The position numbers were made by a program, and so were the translations under genes. Below the pieces are notes generated by a model, which worked only from the letters and a program-made list of their open reading frames with translations, had not been told where the DNA came from and made no database searches. From Streptomyces candidus (GTDB lineage Bacteria > Actinomycetota > Actinomycetes > Streptomycetales > Streptomycetaceae): DNA of 64,000 nt. Of this stretch, positions 16,415 through 26,599 are shown in pieces. How positions within the stretch are numbered: position 1 is the stretch's first letter; each line of letters begins with the position of its first letter. The stretch covers positions 1 through 64,000 of the forward strand of contig NZ_JACHEM010000018.1 of NCBI RefSeq assembly GCF_014207445.1, read 5' to 3'.

Positions 16415-17629
16415 ATGAGCGCACTGCCGAACAACGACGTCCCGACCCTCCTCGTGAAGATCTTCGGGAAGGACCGTCCCGGGATCACCGCCGGACTCTT
16501 CGACACCCTGGCCGCCTACGGCGTCGACGTCGTCGACATCGAGCAGGTCGTCACCCGTGGCCGCATCGTCCTGTGCGTGCTGGTCACCGAGCCCACCGTG
16601 GCCGCCGCGGGCGAGCTGCGGGCGACCGTGCACAGCTGGGCCGACTCGCTGGATCTCCAGGCCGAGATCATCTCGGGCACGGGCGACAACCGGCCGCGTG
16701 GCAGCGGCCGTTCCCACGTCACCGTGCTGGGCCATCCGCTGACGGCCGAGTCGACGGCGGCCATAGCGGCCAGGATCACCGACACCGGTGGAAACATCGA
16801 CCGCATCTTCCGGCTGGCCAAGTACCCGGTGACCGCCGTGGAGTTCGCGGTCTCCGGCACCGCGACGGAAGCGCTGCGCACCGCTCTGGCGACCGCTGCC
16901 GCGGAGATCGGCGTGGACGTGGCCGTCGTGTCGGCGGGCCTGCACCGACGCGCCCAGCGGCTCGTCGTGATGGACGTCGATTCGACGCTCATCCAGGACG
17001 AGGTGATCGAGCTGTTCGCCGCGCACGCGGGCTGCGAGGCGGAGGTGGCCGCCGTCACCGAACAGGCGATGCGCGGGGAACTTGACTTCGAGCAGTCGCT
17101 GCACGCACGCGTGGCGCTGCTGGAGGGGCTGGACGCCGAGGTGGTGGAGAAGGTCCGCGCGGAGGTGCGGATGACTCCGGGCGCCCGGACCCTGGTGCGG
17201 ACGCTGAAGCGGCTCGGGTATCAAGTCGGCGTGGTGTCCGGGGGGTTCACCCAGGTCACGGATGCGCTGAAGGACGAGCTGTCGCTCGATTTCGCGTCCG
17301 CCAACACGCTGGAGATCGTCGACGGGAAGCTGACGGGCAAGGTCGTCGGGGAAATCGTGGACCGGGCGGGCAAGGCACGGCTGCTGCGCCGGTTCGCCGC
17401 GCAGGCCGGGGTCCCGCTCGATCAGACGGTGGCGATCGGTGACGGCGCCAACGACCTCGACATGCTCAACACGGCGGGGCTGGGCGTCGCGTTCAATGCC
17501 AAGCCGGTGGTACGGCAGGCCGCCGACACCGCGGTGAACGTGCCGTTCCTGGACACCGTCCTGTATCTGCTGGGCATCACCCGCGAAGAGGTCGAAGCGG
17601 CGGACGGGGACGTCGTCCACCTGCACTGA
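16415..17629 (+). CDS. serB: Phosphoserine phosphatase SerB with duplicated ACT domains
   Basis: A 404-residue cytosolic enzyme that makes L-serine from phosphoserine. Two ACT-like regulatory domains fill the first 175 residues (LLVKIFGKDRPGITAGLFDT; SHVTVLGHPLTAESTAAIAA), followed by a HAD phosphatase: nucleophile motif VVMDVDSTLIQDEVIEL near residue 187, motif II VVSGGFTQV, and motif IV AIGDGANDLDML. This architecture is common in actinobacteria and suggests feedback by an amino acid, probably serine. ATG 16415 is preceded by GTGGGGGAA. Confidence 0.95.
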   Translation: MSALPNNDVPTLLVKIFGKDRPGITAGLFDTLAAYGVDVVDIEQVVTRGRIVLCVLVTEPTVAAAGELRATVHSWADSLDLQAEIISGTGDNRPRGSGRSHVTVLGHPLTAESTAAIAARITDTGGNIDRIFRLAKYPVTAVEFAVSGTATEALRTALATAAAEIGVDVAVVSAGLHRRAQRLVVMDVDSTLIQDEVIELFAAHAGCEAEVAAVTEQAMRGELDFEQSLHARVALLEGLDAEVVEKVRAEVRMTPGARTLVRTLKRLGYQVGVVSGGFTQVTDALKDELSLDFASANTLEIVDGKLTGKVVGEIVDRAGKARLLRRFAAQAGVPLDQTVAIGDGANDLDMLNTAGLGVAFNAKPVVRQAADTAVNVPFLDTVLYLLGITREEVEAADGDVVHLH

Positions 17630-17673
17630 GGGCGGGACGTATTCCCCGCGTGCGGGCGGGGGCGGGAAGGAAG

Positions 17674-17706
17674 AGGGCCCCGGGAGCGAGTGCTTCCCGG
17701 GGCCCT
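17674..17706. terminator. Hairpin terminator after serB
   Basis: AGGGCCCCGGGA and TCCCGGGGCCCT pair perfectly around a nine-base loop between serB and the convergent phosphatase gene. Confidence 0.72.
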
Positions 17707-17733
17707 GCCGGTACGTGGTGCGGCGGACGCGGA

Positions 17734-18252
17734 TCAGTCGTGCGGCGCCCAGTAGCCCGTGAGCCTGCCCGTTCCGTGCTCCACCGACTTCCAGGAGCCG
17801 GTGAACTCGACGATGGCGTACGTCGCCGTGGGAAAGCCGCTCCGGGTCATCCGGGCCAGTGCCTCGGGGTCGGCCTGCCCGGCGAGGGCGTCGGCCAGTG
17901 CGTGCATCCCGGGGTTGTGACCGATGAGGAGGAGGTCTGCCACGTCGTCGGGCGTCTCGTTGACGAGGGCGATGAGTTCGCCGAGAGAGGCTTCGTAGAG
18001 CCGGTCCTCATAGACGGTCCTCGGCCGGCGCGGCATCTCCTGCACGGCCAGCTTCCAGGTCTCGCGCGTCCTCGTGGCGGTCGAGCACAGGGCCAGGTCG
18101 AAGGCGAGGCCGGTGTCGGCCAGCTTCCGGCCTGCGGTGGCGGCGTCCCTGCGGCCCCGGTCGGCGAGCGGTCGCTCCAGGTCGGACGCATCTGACCACT
18201 CGGCTTTGGCGTGCCGGAGAAGGACGATCCTGCGGGGTGTGTCGGCGCTCAT
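17734..18252 (-). CDS. SixA-like phosphohistidine phosphatase (histidine phosphatase family)
   Basis: A 172-residue histidine phosphatase superfamily protein. The catalytic RHA motif is at the N-terminus (IVLLRHAKAEWSD), and the second catalytic His is in LLLIGHNPGMHALA. Size and motifs fit SixA, which dephosphorylates phosphohistidine on signalling or phosphotransfer proteins. No kinase is adjacent, so the substrate is open. ATG 18252 is followed directly by the conserved beta strand. Confidence 0.88.
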   Translation of the reverse strand: MSADTPRRIVLLRHAKAEWSDASDLERPLADRGRRDAATAGRKLADTGLAFDLALCSTATRTRETWKLAVQEMPRRPRTVYEDRLYEASLGELIALVNETPDDVADLLLIGHNPGMHALADALAGQADPEALARMTRSGFPTATYAIVEFTGSWKSVEHGTGRLTGYWAPHD

Positions 18253-18333
18253 GCACCCCAGCTTCGCATGAAACGCGCGCCGGGGCCCGGGGAGTTGGTG
18301 CGCTCCCCCGACACGGGTGAACGGCTGGATCCG

Positions 18334-18540
18334 TCAGAGCGACAGGGCGCCGAGGATCCGCTCCACCAGGTACGCGAGGCCCGGCGCGTCCGACGCCGCC
18401 ACCGCGGCGCTCGCGTGGCCGGATCCGGCTGTCAGGACGAGCAGGACGGCGAAGGCGACGGCCGGGAGCACCACGGACCACCAGGGAAGGCGGCTGCCGA
18501 GGGCGGCGGTGCGGCGTGCGGGGTGCGTGGGGGCCGACAT
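18334..18540 (-). CDS. Small membrane protein of unknown function
   Basis: A 68-residue protein with one strong hydrophobic span (WWSVVLPAVAFAVLLVLTAG) after a positively charged N-terminus, so probably a single-pass membrane protein with the short C-terminus outside. ATG 18540 is preceded by a good CGGAGGCGG site, which supports expression. I do not recognise a family; it lies between the SixA gene and the MFS unit. Confidence 0.6.
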   Translation of the reverse strand: MSAPTHPARRTAALGSRLPWWSVVLPAVAFAVLLVLTAGSGHASAAVAASDAPGLAYLVERILGALSL

Positions 18541-18693
18541 GGGCCGCCTCCGTGGGTGCGGTATCCGGTGGGACACCTCGAACCTACGGAGTACCAGCGC
18601 CCGCGCCCATCCGGAGAACTCCCCATTCACCCCTGAGTACAGCCCCCTAGGGGAGGGTGGGGACAGCCCCACCCTCTGCCCTGTCTCCCCCGG

Positions 18694-18810
18694 TCACGGG
18701 GAGAGGATCATCGCGACGACGGCGATGATCACGGTGATGGAGAGCATGGCGCCGAGCACGTACAGGAGCTTTTTGCGGCCGTTCGGGGGGTGGGGGTCGA
18801 GTACAGGCAT
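18694..18810 (-). CDS. SGM_5486 family transporter-associated small protein
   Basis: A 38-residue single-pass membrane protein: MPVLDPHPPNGRKKLLYVLG followed by a hydrophobic helix ending in ILSP. It matches the short family recalled as SGM_5486, found downstream of MFS transporters in streptomycetes. It lies 77 bp after the MFS stop codon on the same strand and is probably a subunit or stabiliser of that transporter. No strong ribosome site is visible, which lowers certainty about the exact start. Confidence 0.7.
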   Translation of the reverse strand: MPVLDPHPPNGRKKLLYVLGAMLSITVIIAVVAMILSP

Positions 18811-18887
18811 GGCAGTCAGTCTCGCACCCTTCGTCCCTCCCCCGCTCGTCCCTCCCCGCCGGACCCGCCGGTGGCACGGGGCACCGG

Positions 18888-20234
18888 TCAGGTGGCCAGT
18901 TCGATCTCGATCGTGCGGTTGCGGCCGGCCAGGACACCGGCGGCCATCTGCGGCAGCATCAGCCCGGCCATCAGCGCGATGGGCAGCCCCCAGCCGCCGG
19001 TCGCGTCGTGCAGTACGCCGATGAGCAGCGGGCCAGGGATGGAGATGAGGTAGCCGACGCTCTGCGCGAAGGCCGACAGCTTGACGACGCCCTGGTGGCT
19101 CTTGGCGCGCAGCCCGATCATGGTGAGGGCCAGCGGGAACGCGCAGTTGGAGACGCCGAGCAGGAGGGCCCACGCCCAGGCGCCGCTCGCCGGGGCGAGG
19201 TAGAGGCCCGCGTATCCGGACAGTCCGCACAGGCCCAGGACGAGGACGACGGGGCCCTGGCTGGGGAGGCGGGTGGCGACGCGCGGGATGACGAAGGCGA
19301 GCGGGATGCCCATCGCCATGGTGAGGGCCAGCAGCATGCCGGAGGTGCCGGCGGAGAGGCCGGCGTCGCGGAAGATCTGCGGCATCCAGCCCATGGTGAT
19401 GTACGCGGCGGTGGCCTGGAGGCCGAAGAAGCAGGCCAGCGCCCAGGCGGTGCGGCTGCGGACCATGGGCAGGGCGGGGGCGGGGACCGGAGCTTCGGCG
19501 GCGGACTCCACGGCCTCGGCGCCCGGGGTCCGGGGCTGCGGCTTCGTACCGGCGGCGGGCCGGGTCCGGTCGCGACCGTGCCGGACGGCCAGCGGCAGCC
19601 ATACGCACAGGGCGAGCGCGGCGAGGATGCCCCACACGGCGAGGCCGGTCTGCCAACTGCCGCCCAGCGCCTTGGTCATGGGCACGGTGGACAGGGCGGC
19701 CAGCGAGGTGCCGATGGCCAGTGCCATGGAGTACAGGCCGGTCATCGTGGAGACCCGGTCCGGGAACCACTGCTTGACGATCGCCGGGAGCAGGATGTTG
19801 CTGACCGCGATGCCGACGAGGGCGAGCGCGCTGGCGGCGAGGAAGCCCGCCGTGCCGCCGGCGTACGGGCGCAGGAACAGGCCGATCGCGATGGCGGTCA
19901 TGCCCGCGCAGACGATGGTGGCGGGTCCGAACCGGCGGGCGAGGCGCGGGGCCATGATGCCGAAGACCGCGAAGCACAGGGACGGTACGGAGGTGACGAG
20001 GCCGGCGACGGCGCCGCTCATCCCGAGCCCCTTGCGGACCTCTTCGAGGAGGGGCCCGAGGCTGGTGATGGCGGGCCGGAGGTTGAGCGCGGCGAGGACC
20101 AGGCCGACGACCATGAGCCGCAGGAGCCAGACCGAGCGGTGCGGCTTCCCGTCCGGGCTCCGCACAGCGGCCGTGCGGTGCTCGCGTGCGGCGCGGGGCT
20201 CGGGGCTCAGGGTCCGGGTTTCGTCGACAGGCAT
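18888..20234 (-). CDS. MFS transporter, CynX/NimT family
   Basis: A 448-residue major facilitator with twelve predicted spans and the family features LAALNLRPAITSLGPLLEEV and MTGLYSMALAIGTSLAALST. CynX/NimT members export cyanate-like or small antimicrobial compounds; the substrate is not known here. The frame is open far upstream, but ATG 20234 starts seven bases after a TATGAT -10 box and there is no ribosome site, which suggests a leaderless mRNA starting at this codon. A divergent GntR regulator is 100 bp away and probably represses it. Confidence 0.85.
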   Translation of the reverse strand: MPVDETRTLSPEPRAAREHRTAAVRSPDGKPHRSVWLLRLMVVGLVLAALNLRPAITSLGPLLEEVRKGLGMSGAVAGLVTSVPSLCFAVFGIMAPRLARRFGPATIVCAGMTAIAIGLFLRPYAGGTAGFLAASALALVGIAVSNILLPAIVKQWFPDRVSTMTGLYSMALAIGTSLAALSTVPMTKALGGSWQTGLAVWGILAALALCVWLPLAVRHGRDRTRPAAGTKPQPRTPGAEAVESAAEAPVPAPALPMVRSRTAWALACFFGLQATAAYITMGWMPQIFRDAGLSAGTSGMLLALTMAMGIPLAFVIPRVATRLPSQGPVVLVLGLCGLSGYAGLYLAPASGAWAWALLLGVSNCAFPLALTMIGLRAKSHQGVVKLSAFAQSVGYLISIPGPLLIGVLHDATGGWGLPIALMAGLMLPQMAAGVLAGRNRTIEIELAT

Positions 20235-20275
20235 GTGAACCATCATAGAATCATGGGATGATTGGTTGTCCAATC
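20235..20275 (-). promoter_or_regulatory. MFS promoter overlapped by a palindromic operator
   Basis: On the minus strand a TATGAT -10 box (20242-20247) lies seven bases before the MFS ATG, with TGGACA about 19 bp upstream. The perfect palindrome GATTGGTTGTCCAATC (20260-20275) covers this -35 region. Its position between the MFS gene and a divergent FadR-type regulator makes it the best candidate operator for that regulator. Confidence 0.65.
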
Positions 20276-20334
20276 GCTTCCCGGCCGGAGCCCGACGGCA
20301 CCCGAGCCCTCTTTGACCCCGAACGAGGAGCACC

Positions 20335-21033
20335 ATGACGCTGACCTCCGCCCGGCGTTCCGCACTCTCCGACCAGGTGATCAGCGCCCTGCGGAACCAG
20401 ATCACCTCCGGCGAGTGGCCGGTGGGGTCGCGCATTCCGACCGAACCCGAGCTGGTCGAGCAGTTGGGGGTGGCCCGCAACACGGTCCGCGAGGCGGTGC
20501 GCGCGCTCGCGCACAACGGCCTGCTGGACATCCGGCAGGGCTCGGGTACGTATGTACGGGCGACGAGCGAGCTGGCGGGCGTCATGCACCGCCGCTTCGC
20601 GGACGCCGATCCGCTGCACATCGCCGAGCTGCGCTCCACCCTGGAGTCCTCGGCCGGGCGGCTCGCCGCGCAGCGCCGCACCGAGAAGGACGTCAGGCAG
20701 CTGGACGCACTGCTCGCGCGACGCGAGGAGGCGTGGGAGTCGGGGGACGCGGAGCAGTTCGTGACGGCCGACGCCTCGCTGCACCTGGCGGTGGTGACGG
20801 CCTCGCACAACGACGTGCTGATCGGGCTCTACGCCGACCTCGGCGACCTGCTGCGGGACTGGCTGCGCGACGATGTCGGGCACGAGCTGCGGCCCGAGGA
20901 CCACATGGACCACGGCCGGCTGATCGAGGCGATCCGGGCGGGCGACGCGGAGGCGGCGGCGTCCGAGGCGGCGGGTTACGCGTTGAACTGCCTGTCGGAG
21001 CGCGGCTGCCGTACCGGGGGCACGCCCGGCTGA
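20335..21033 (+). CDS. GntR family transcriptional regulator, FadR subfamily
   Basis: A 232-residue regulator. The N-terminal winged helix-turn-helix is at about residues 9-77 (LRNQITSGEWPVGSRIPTEP, LGVARNTVREAVRALAHNGL, RQGSGTYV), and the C-terminal all-helical FCD domain (LHIAELRSTLESSAGRLAAQ, DASLHLAVVTASHNDVL, HGRLIEAIRAGD) has the His/Asp residues that usually bind a metal and a carboxylate ligand. It is divergent from the MFS gene and likely controls it through the palindrome at 20260. Its stop lies two bases from the stop of the convergent secreted-protein gene. Confidence 0.92.
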   Translation: MTLTSARRSALSDQVISALRNQITSGEWPVGSRIPTEPELVEQLGVARNTVREAVRALAHNGLLDIRQGSGTYVRATSELAGVMHRRFADADPLHIAELRSTLESSAGRLAAQRRTEKDVRQLDALLARREEAWESGDAEQFVTADASLHLAVVTASHNDVLIGLYADLGDLLRDWLRDDVGHELRPEDHMDHGRLIEAIRAGDAEAAASEAAGYALNCLSERGCRTGGTPG

Positions 21034-21035
21034 GG

Positions 21036-21533
21036 TCAGCCGCCGGTGAGGTGCCGTGGGAGGAGTTCGCCGGTGAGCTGCGGCTCGAAGTGGCGGCCGG
21101 GTTCCTGGACGTGACCCGGTGCGTGCGGCGGATCCGCCGGCTCGGGGGCGCGCGCGTGGGTGACCCAGGTGCTGCTCACCTCCTTCCAGCAGCGACCGGA
21201 CAGCCGTACGGTCTCGGCGGGGCCCACGGCGACCGGGGCGCTGTCACCGTCGATGTCCCACCAGCGCCTGCACTCGGTGTGCAGTTGGACCAGGTCGGTC
21301 TCCGGATACGGGTTGTGGCAGTACGCGACGGACTCGGAGCGCTCGATCGACGTACGGCAGAAGGCGCCGAAGGGGACCGGGCGGGGGGAGTGGGAGGCGG
21401 CGGGCGGAGCTGCGGACGTCGGGGTTCCGCCGGGTATCGAGGCGTGCGCGGCCGCTCCGGCGAGGCAGGCGGCCAGGGCGACCGAGGACAGGGCGAGCAC
21501 CGCGCGTCCCCCGTGTCTGCCGTATGTCGTCAC
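21036..21533 (-). CDS. Predicted secreted protein of unknown function
   Basis: A 165-residue protein with a Sec signal peptide (GGRAVLALSSVALAACLAGA, cleavage near AHA-S) and five or six cysteines downstream (GAFCRTSIERSESVAYCHNP, ECRRWW, SGRCWKEV) that could form disulfides. No family is recognised. The GTG start at 21533 has GGGGGCAGCC upstream. The reading frame continues upstream as open GC-rich DNA and is not used. Confidence 0.68.
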   Translation of the reverse strand: MTTYGRHGGRAVLALSSVALAACLAGAAAHASIPGGTPTSAAPPAASHSPRPVPFGAFCRTSIERSESVAYCHNPYPETDLVQLHTECRRWWDIDGDSAPVAVGPAETVRLSGRCWKEVSSTWVTHARAPEPADPPHAPGHVQEPGRHFEPQLTGELLPRHLTGG

Positions 21534-21880
21534 CGGCTGCCCCCGCCTTCTTCCCTGCGTTCCACCCACGGACGAGTACCGTCCCGTTTCGGACAGTCTG
21601 CGATGGTTGCGCGGGGTTTTCGACTTGAGGGGGGCCTGACGAGCACGTTCCGTCGCGGAGGGACGTCTTCGTGGTGGACGGGCTGCCGGGGAGCCCGCTG
21701 GATCCGTCGTCGAGGCCGGACGGGACGACGTCACGGGTGGCGCTGGACGCCCCGCGGGGGTCGGCTTCCACGGGGTGCGGGTACGGCCGGCCCCGGAGCG
21801 GGTGACGGCGGCGCGGCGGGTCCTGGGCGCGTAGCGCGGGCGGGCGGGGTGCGGGGCCGCGCTGCGGAGACTCGGCCACA
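21534..21880. other. Gap of about 350 bp, possibly with a degenerate fragment
   Basis: The first 70 bp probably hold the promoter of the secreted-protein gene. From 21640 to 21835 the DNA has codon-like periodicity on the plus strand, but no single frame is intact: one frame reads DVFVVDGLPGSPLDPSSRPD and another reads VGFHGVRVRPAPERVTAARR and ends at a stop at 21832. This may be a frameshifted remnant; the evidence is weak. Confidence 0.3.
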
Positions 21881-21935
21881 CGCGCCGGAGCGCCGGCCGG
21901 GCCGGGGGTGTCGGCCGGACCGGCGCTCCGGTGCG
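21881..21935 (-). terminator. Hairpin terminator of the fabG-fabI unit
   Basis: A long, slightly imperfect GC-rich inverted repeat (CGCCGGAGCGCCGG with CCGGCGCTCCGGTGCG) lies 13 bp after the fabI stop on the minus strand. Confidence 0.65.
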
Positions 21936-21947
21936 CACTGCGGAAAG

Positions 21948-22709
21948 TCAGGCGCCCATCATGTGCACGCCGCCGTCGACGTGGATGATCTCGCCCGTCG
22001 TCTGCGGGAAGAAGTCCGACAGCAGGGCCACGATGCCCTTGCCCGCGGGCTCCGGGTCGCCCATGTCCCAGTTCAGCGGGGAGCGGGTGTTCCAGATGTC
22101 CGCGAGGTCGGAGAAGCCCGGGATGGACTTGGCCGCCATGGAGCCGAGCGGGCCCGCGGAGATCAGGTTGCAGCGGATCTTCTCCTTGCCCAGGTCGCGG
22201 GCGAGGTAGCGGCTGGTGGCTTCGAGGGCCGCCTTGGCCGGGCCCATCCAGTCGTACTTCGGCCACGCGAACTGCGCGTCGAAGGTGAGGCCGACCACCG
22301 AGGCACCGTCGCTGAACAGCGGACGGCAGGCCAGCGTCAGCGACTTCAGGGAGTACGCGGAGACGTGCATCGCCGTCGACACGTCCTCGAAGGTGGCTTC
22401 GAGGAAGTTGAAGGCGCCCGGCGGGGCGAAACCGATGGAGTGCACGACGCCGTCGAGCGAACCCAGTTCCTCGCGGACGAGGCCTTCCAGGCGGTCCAGG
22501 TGCTCCTGGTTGGTCACGTCCAGCTCGATGACCTTCGCGGGCTTCGGCAGCTTCTTCGCGATGCGCTCGGTCAGCGTGGGGCGGGGCCAGGCCGTCAGGA
22601 TGACGTTGGCGCCCTGCTCCTGGGCCACCTTGGCCGCGTGAAAGGCGATGGAGGACTCCATCAGCACACCCGTGATGAGGATGTTCTTGCCTTCGAGGAT
22701 TCCACTCAT
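21948..22709 (-). CDS. fabI: Enoyl-[acyl-carrier-protein] reductase (FabI/InhA)
   Basis: A 253-residue NADH-dependent enoyl-ACP reductase that performs the last step of type II fatty-acid elongation. N-terminal cofactor motif ILITGVLMESSIAFHAAKVA, the HSIGFAP segment, and the YX6K catalytic pair in YDWMGPAKAAL are present; the C-terminus has the GEIIHVDGG motif. It follows fabG by five bases on the same strand, a conserved actinobacterial pair. Confidence 0.95.
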   Translation of the reverse strand: MSGILEGKNILITGVLMESSIAFHAAKVAQEQGANVILTAWPRPTLTERIAKKLPKPAKVIELDVTNQEHLDRLEGLVREELGSLDGVVHSIGFAPPGAFNFLEATFEDVSTAMHVSAYSLKSLTLACRPLFSDGASVVGLTFDAQFAWPKYDWMGPAKAALEATSRYLARDLGKEKIRCNLISAGPLGSMAAKSIPGFSDLADIWNTRSPLNWDMGDPEPAGKGIVALLSDFFPQTTGEIIHVDGGVHMMGA

Positions 22710-22714
22710 GGCGA

Positions 22715-23431
22715 TCAGTGACCCATGCCCAATCCGCCGTCAACCGGGATGACGGCTCCAGTGATGTACGACGCGTCGTCGGAGGCGAGGAACTTCACCG
22801 CGGCGGCGATCTCCTCCGGCTGTGCGTACCGGCCGAGCGGGACCTGGGCGACGATGCCCTTGCGCTGCTCGTCCGTGAGTGCCTGGGTCATGTCGGTGTC
22901 GACAAACCCGGGCGCGACGACGTTGAAGGTGATGTTGCGCGAACCCAGCTCGCGGGCGAGTGAGCGCGCGAATCCGACCAGACCGGCCTTGGAGGCGGCG
23001 TAGTTCGCCTGCCCGGCGGAGCCGAGCAGGCCCACGACCGAGGAGATCAGCACGACGCGGCCCTTCCTGGCGCGCAGCATGGCGCGGTTGGCGCGCTTCA
23101 CGACCCGGAAGGTGCCGGTGAGGTTGGTGTCAAGGACGGACGTGAAGTCCTCCTCGGACATGCGCATCAGGAGCTGGTCCTTGGTGACGCCGGCGTTGGC
23201 GACCAGCACCTCCACGGGACCGTGCTTCTCCTCGATCTCCTTGTAGGCCTGCTCCACCTGCTCGGTGTCGGTGATGTCGCACTTGACGGCGAGGAAGCCC
23301 GCCTTTTCGAGGTCCGACGGGTCACCCGAGCGGTACGTGATCGCGACCCTGTCGCCGTTGTCGGCGAAAGCGCGGGCGATGGCGAGGCCGATGCCCCGGT
23401 TTCCTCCGGTGACGAGAACCGAGCGGCTCAA
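22715..23431 (-). CDS. fabG: 3-oxoacyl-[acyl-carrier-protein] reductase FabG
   Basis: A 238-residue classical SDR that reduces 3-oxoacyl-ACP with NADPH. Cofactor motif TGGNRGIGLAIA, NAG motif LVANAGVT, catalytic Ser and YxxxK in SSVVGLLGSAGQANYAASKA, and the VAPGFVDTDMT segment are all intact. The start is a TTG at 23431, preceded by AAAGGGTGAT; no closer ATG or GTG fits the SDR N-terminus. Cotranscribed with fabI. An AT-richer promoter-like stretch lies upstream around 23450-23480. Confidence 0.95.
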   Translation of the reverse strand: MSRSVLVTGGNRGIGLAIARAFADNGDRVAITYRSGDPSDLEKAGFLAVKCDITDTEQVEQAYKEIEEKHGPVEVLVANAGVTKDQLLMRMSEEDFTSVLDTNLTGTFRVVKRANRAMLRARKGRVVLISSVVGLLGSAGQANYAASKAGLVGFARSLARELGSRNITFNVVAPGFVDTDMTQALTDEQRKGIVAQVPLGRYAQPEEIAAAVKFLASDDASYITGAVIPVDGGLGMGH

Positions 23432-23617
23432 CGGATCACCCTTTCGATAGCGGTGTGGTACCGACCGAAACTATCGGTACCGGGGCCCGTACGGAGAATC
23501 GGGCCCTGACAGGTCGGCCATCCGCCCGCTGTCGGATCCCTACAGAAAGTGTCTGTGCACGGGAGTCCCGGACGCGACATGATCGGACCGACCTCGTCTC
23601 GACGACAGGAGACATCC

Positions 23618-25161
<1,544 letters not shown>

Positions 25162-25165
<4 letters not shown>

Positions 25166-26556
25166 GCCGCGCGAGCAGCAAGCCGTACGAGATCGTCGAG
25201 CGGGCTCTGGAGCTGTCCACCGCCGACGGGTGCGTGGTGATCGCGGACGAGCGGTCGTCGGTGAATCTGCGGTGGGCGGGCAACGCACTCACCACGAACG
25301 GGGTGACGCGCGGGCGCTCGCTCACGGTGATCGCGACCGTCGACGGCGCCGAGGGAACCGCTTCGGGTGTCGTGTCGCGGTCCGCGGTGACGGCCGGGGA
25401 GCTGGAGCCGCTGGTACGGGCGGCCGAGGCGGCGGCACGGGCGGCGGGCCCGGCGGAGGACGCACAGCCGCTGGTCACCGGGGTACCGGTGTCGGCGGAC
25501 TTCCGGGACGCGCCCGCCGAGACCTCCCCGGGCGTCTTCGACGCGTTCGCGCCCGCTCTCGGGGAGGCCTTCGCCCGTGCGCGGTCCGGCGGCCGGGAAC
25601 TGTACGGGTTCGCGCACCACGAGATGACGTCCAGCTATCTGGGCACGTCGACGGGGCTGCGCCTGCGGCACGACCAGCCCAACGGCACCCTGGAGGTGAA
25701 CGCCAAGTCCCCCGACCGTACGAAGTCGGCGTGGGCCGGGCGCTCCACCCGGGACTTCACGGACGTCGACCCGGCCGCACTGGACGAGGAGCTCGCGAAG
25801 CGCCTCGGGTGGGCACAGCGGCGCCTGGACCTGCCCGCCGGGCGGTACGAGACGCTGCTGCCGCCCAGCGCCGTCGCGGACCTGCTCGTGTACCAGCTGT
25901 GGTCGTCGGGGGCGCGGGACGCGGTGGAGGGACGCACGGTGTTCTCCAGGCCCGGCGGCACGACCCGGCTCGGCGAGAAGCTCTCCGGCCTGCCGCTGAC
26001 GCTGCGCAGCGACCCGCAGGCACCGGGGCTCCAGTCCGCGCCGTTCGTGCTGACGCACTCCTCGGGCGGGGACTCGTCCGTGTTCGACAACGGGCTGCCG
26101 CTGGCCCCCACCGAGTGGATCAAGGACGGGAGGCTGGAGCGGCTGATCACCACCCGCAGCACCGCCGCCCTGACCGGGCTGCCGGTGACACCGGACGTCG
26201 ACAACCTGATCCTCGACGCGGGCGGCACGAAGACGCTGGACGAGATGGTCGCCGCCACCGGGCGCGGACTGCTGCTGACCTGCCTGTGGTACATCCGCGA
26301 GGTCGACCCGGCGACGCTGCTGCTGACCGGTCTGACCAGGGACGGCGTGTATCTGGTGGAGAACGGCGAGGTGGTCGGCGAGGTGAACAACTTCCGGTTC
26401 AACGAGTCGCCGGTGGACCTGCTGTCGCGGGCCACGGAGGCCGGTGTCACCGAGAAGACGCTGCCGCGCGAGTGGGGCGACTGGTTCACCCGGGCCGCGA
26501 TGCCCGCCCTGCGGGTGCCGGATTTCAATATGAGTTCTGTCAGCCGGGGCGTATAA
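25162..26556 (+). CDS. pmbA: TldE/PmbA family protein (non-catalytic partner of TldD)
   Basis: A 464-residue partner subunit. It has the PmbA fold landmarks (SVNLRWAGNALTTNGVTRGR near the N-terminus, GFAHHEMTSSYLGTSTGLRL, LTCLWYIREVDPATLLLTGL and FNMSSVSRGV at the end) but lacks the HExxxH zinc motif, as expected for TldE. The ATGA overlap with tldD implies translational coupling and one-to-one synthesis. Confidence 0.93.
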
Positions 26557-26599
26557 CCTCGGTCAGCACACACCGCACATCTGAGGAGATACGAGAATC

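Noticed and set aside
21948..23431. fabG-fabI as part of a polyketide or fatty-acid-derived natural-product cluster
   Set aside because: Both are standard housekeeping type II fatty acid synthase enzymes with no ketosynthase, carrier protein or tailoring genes nearby.
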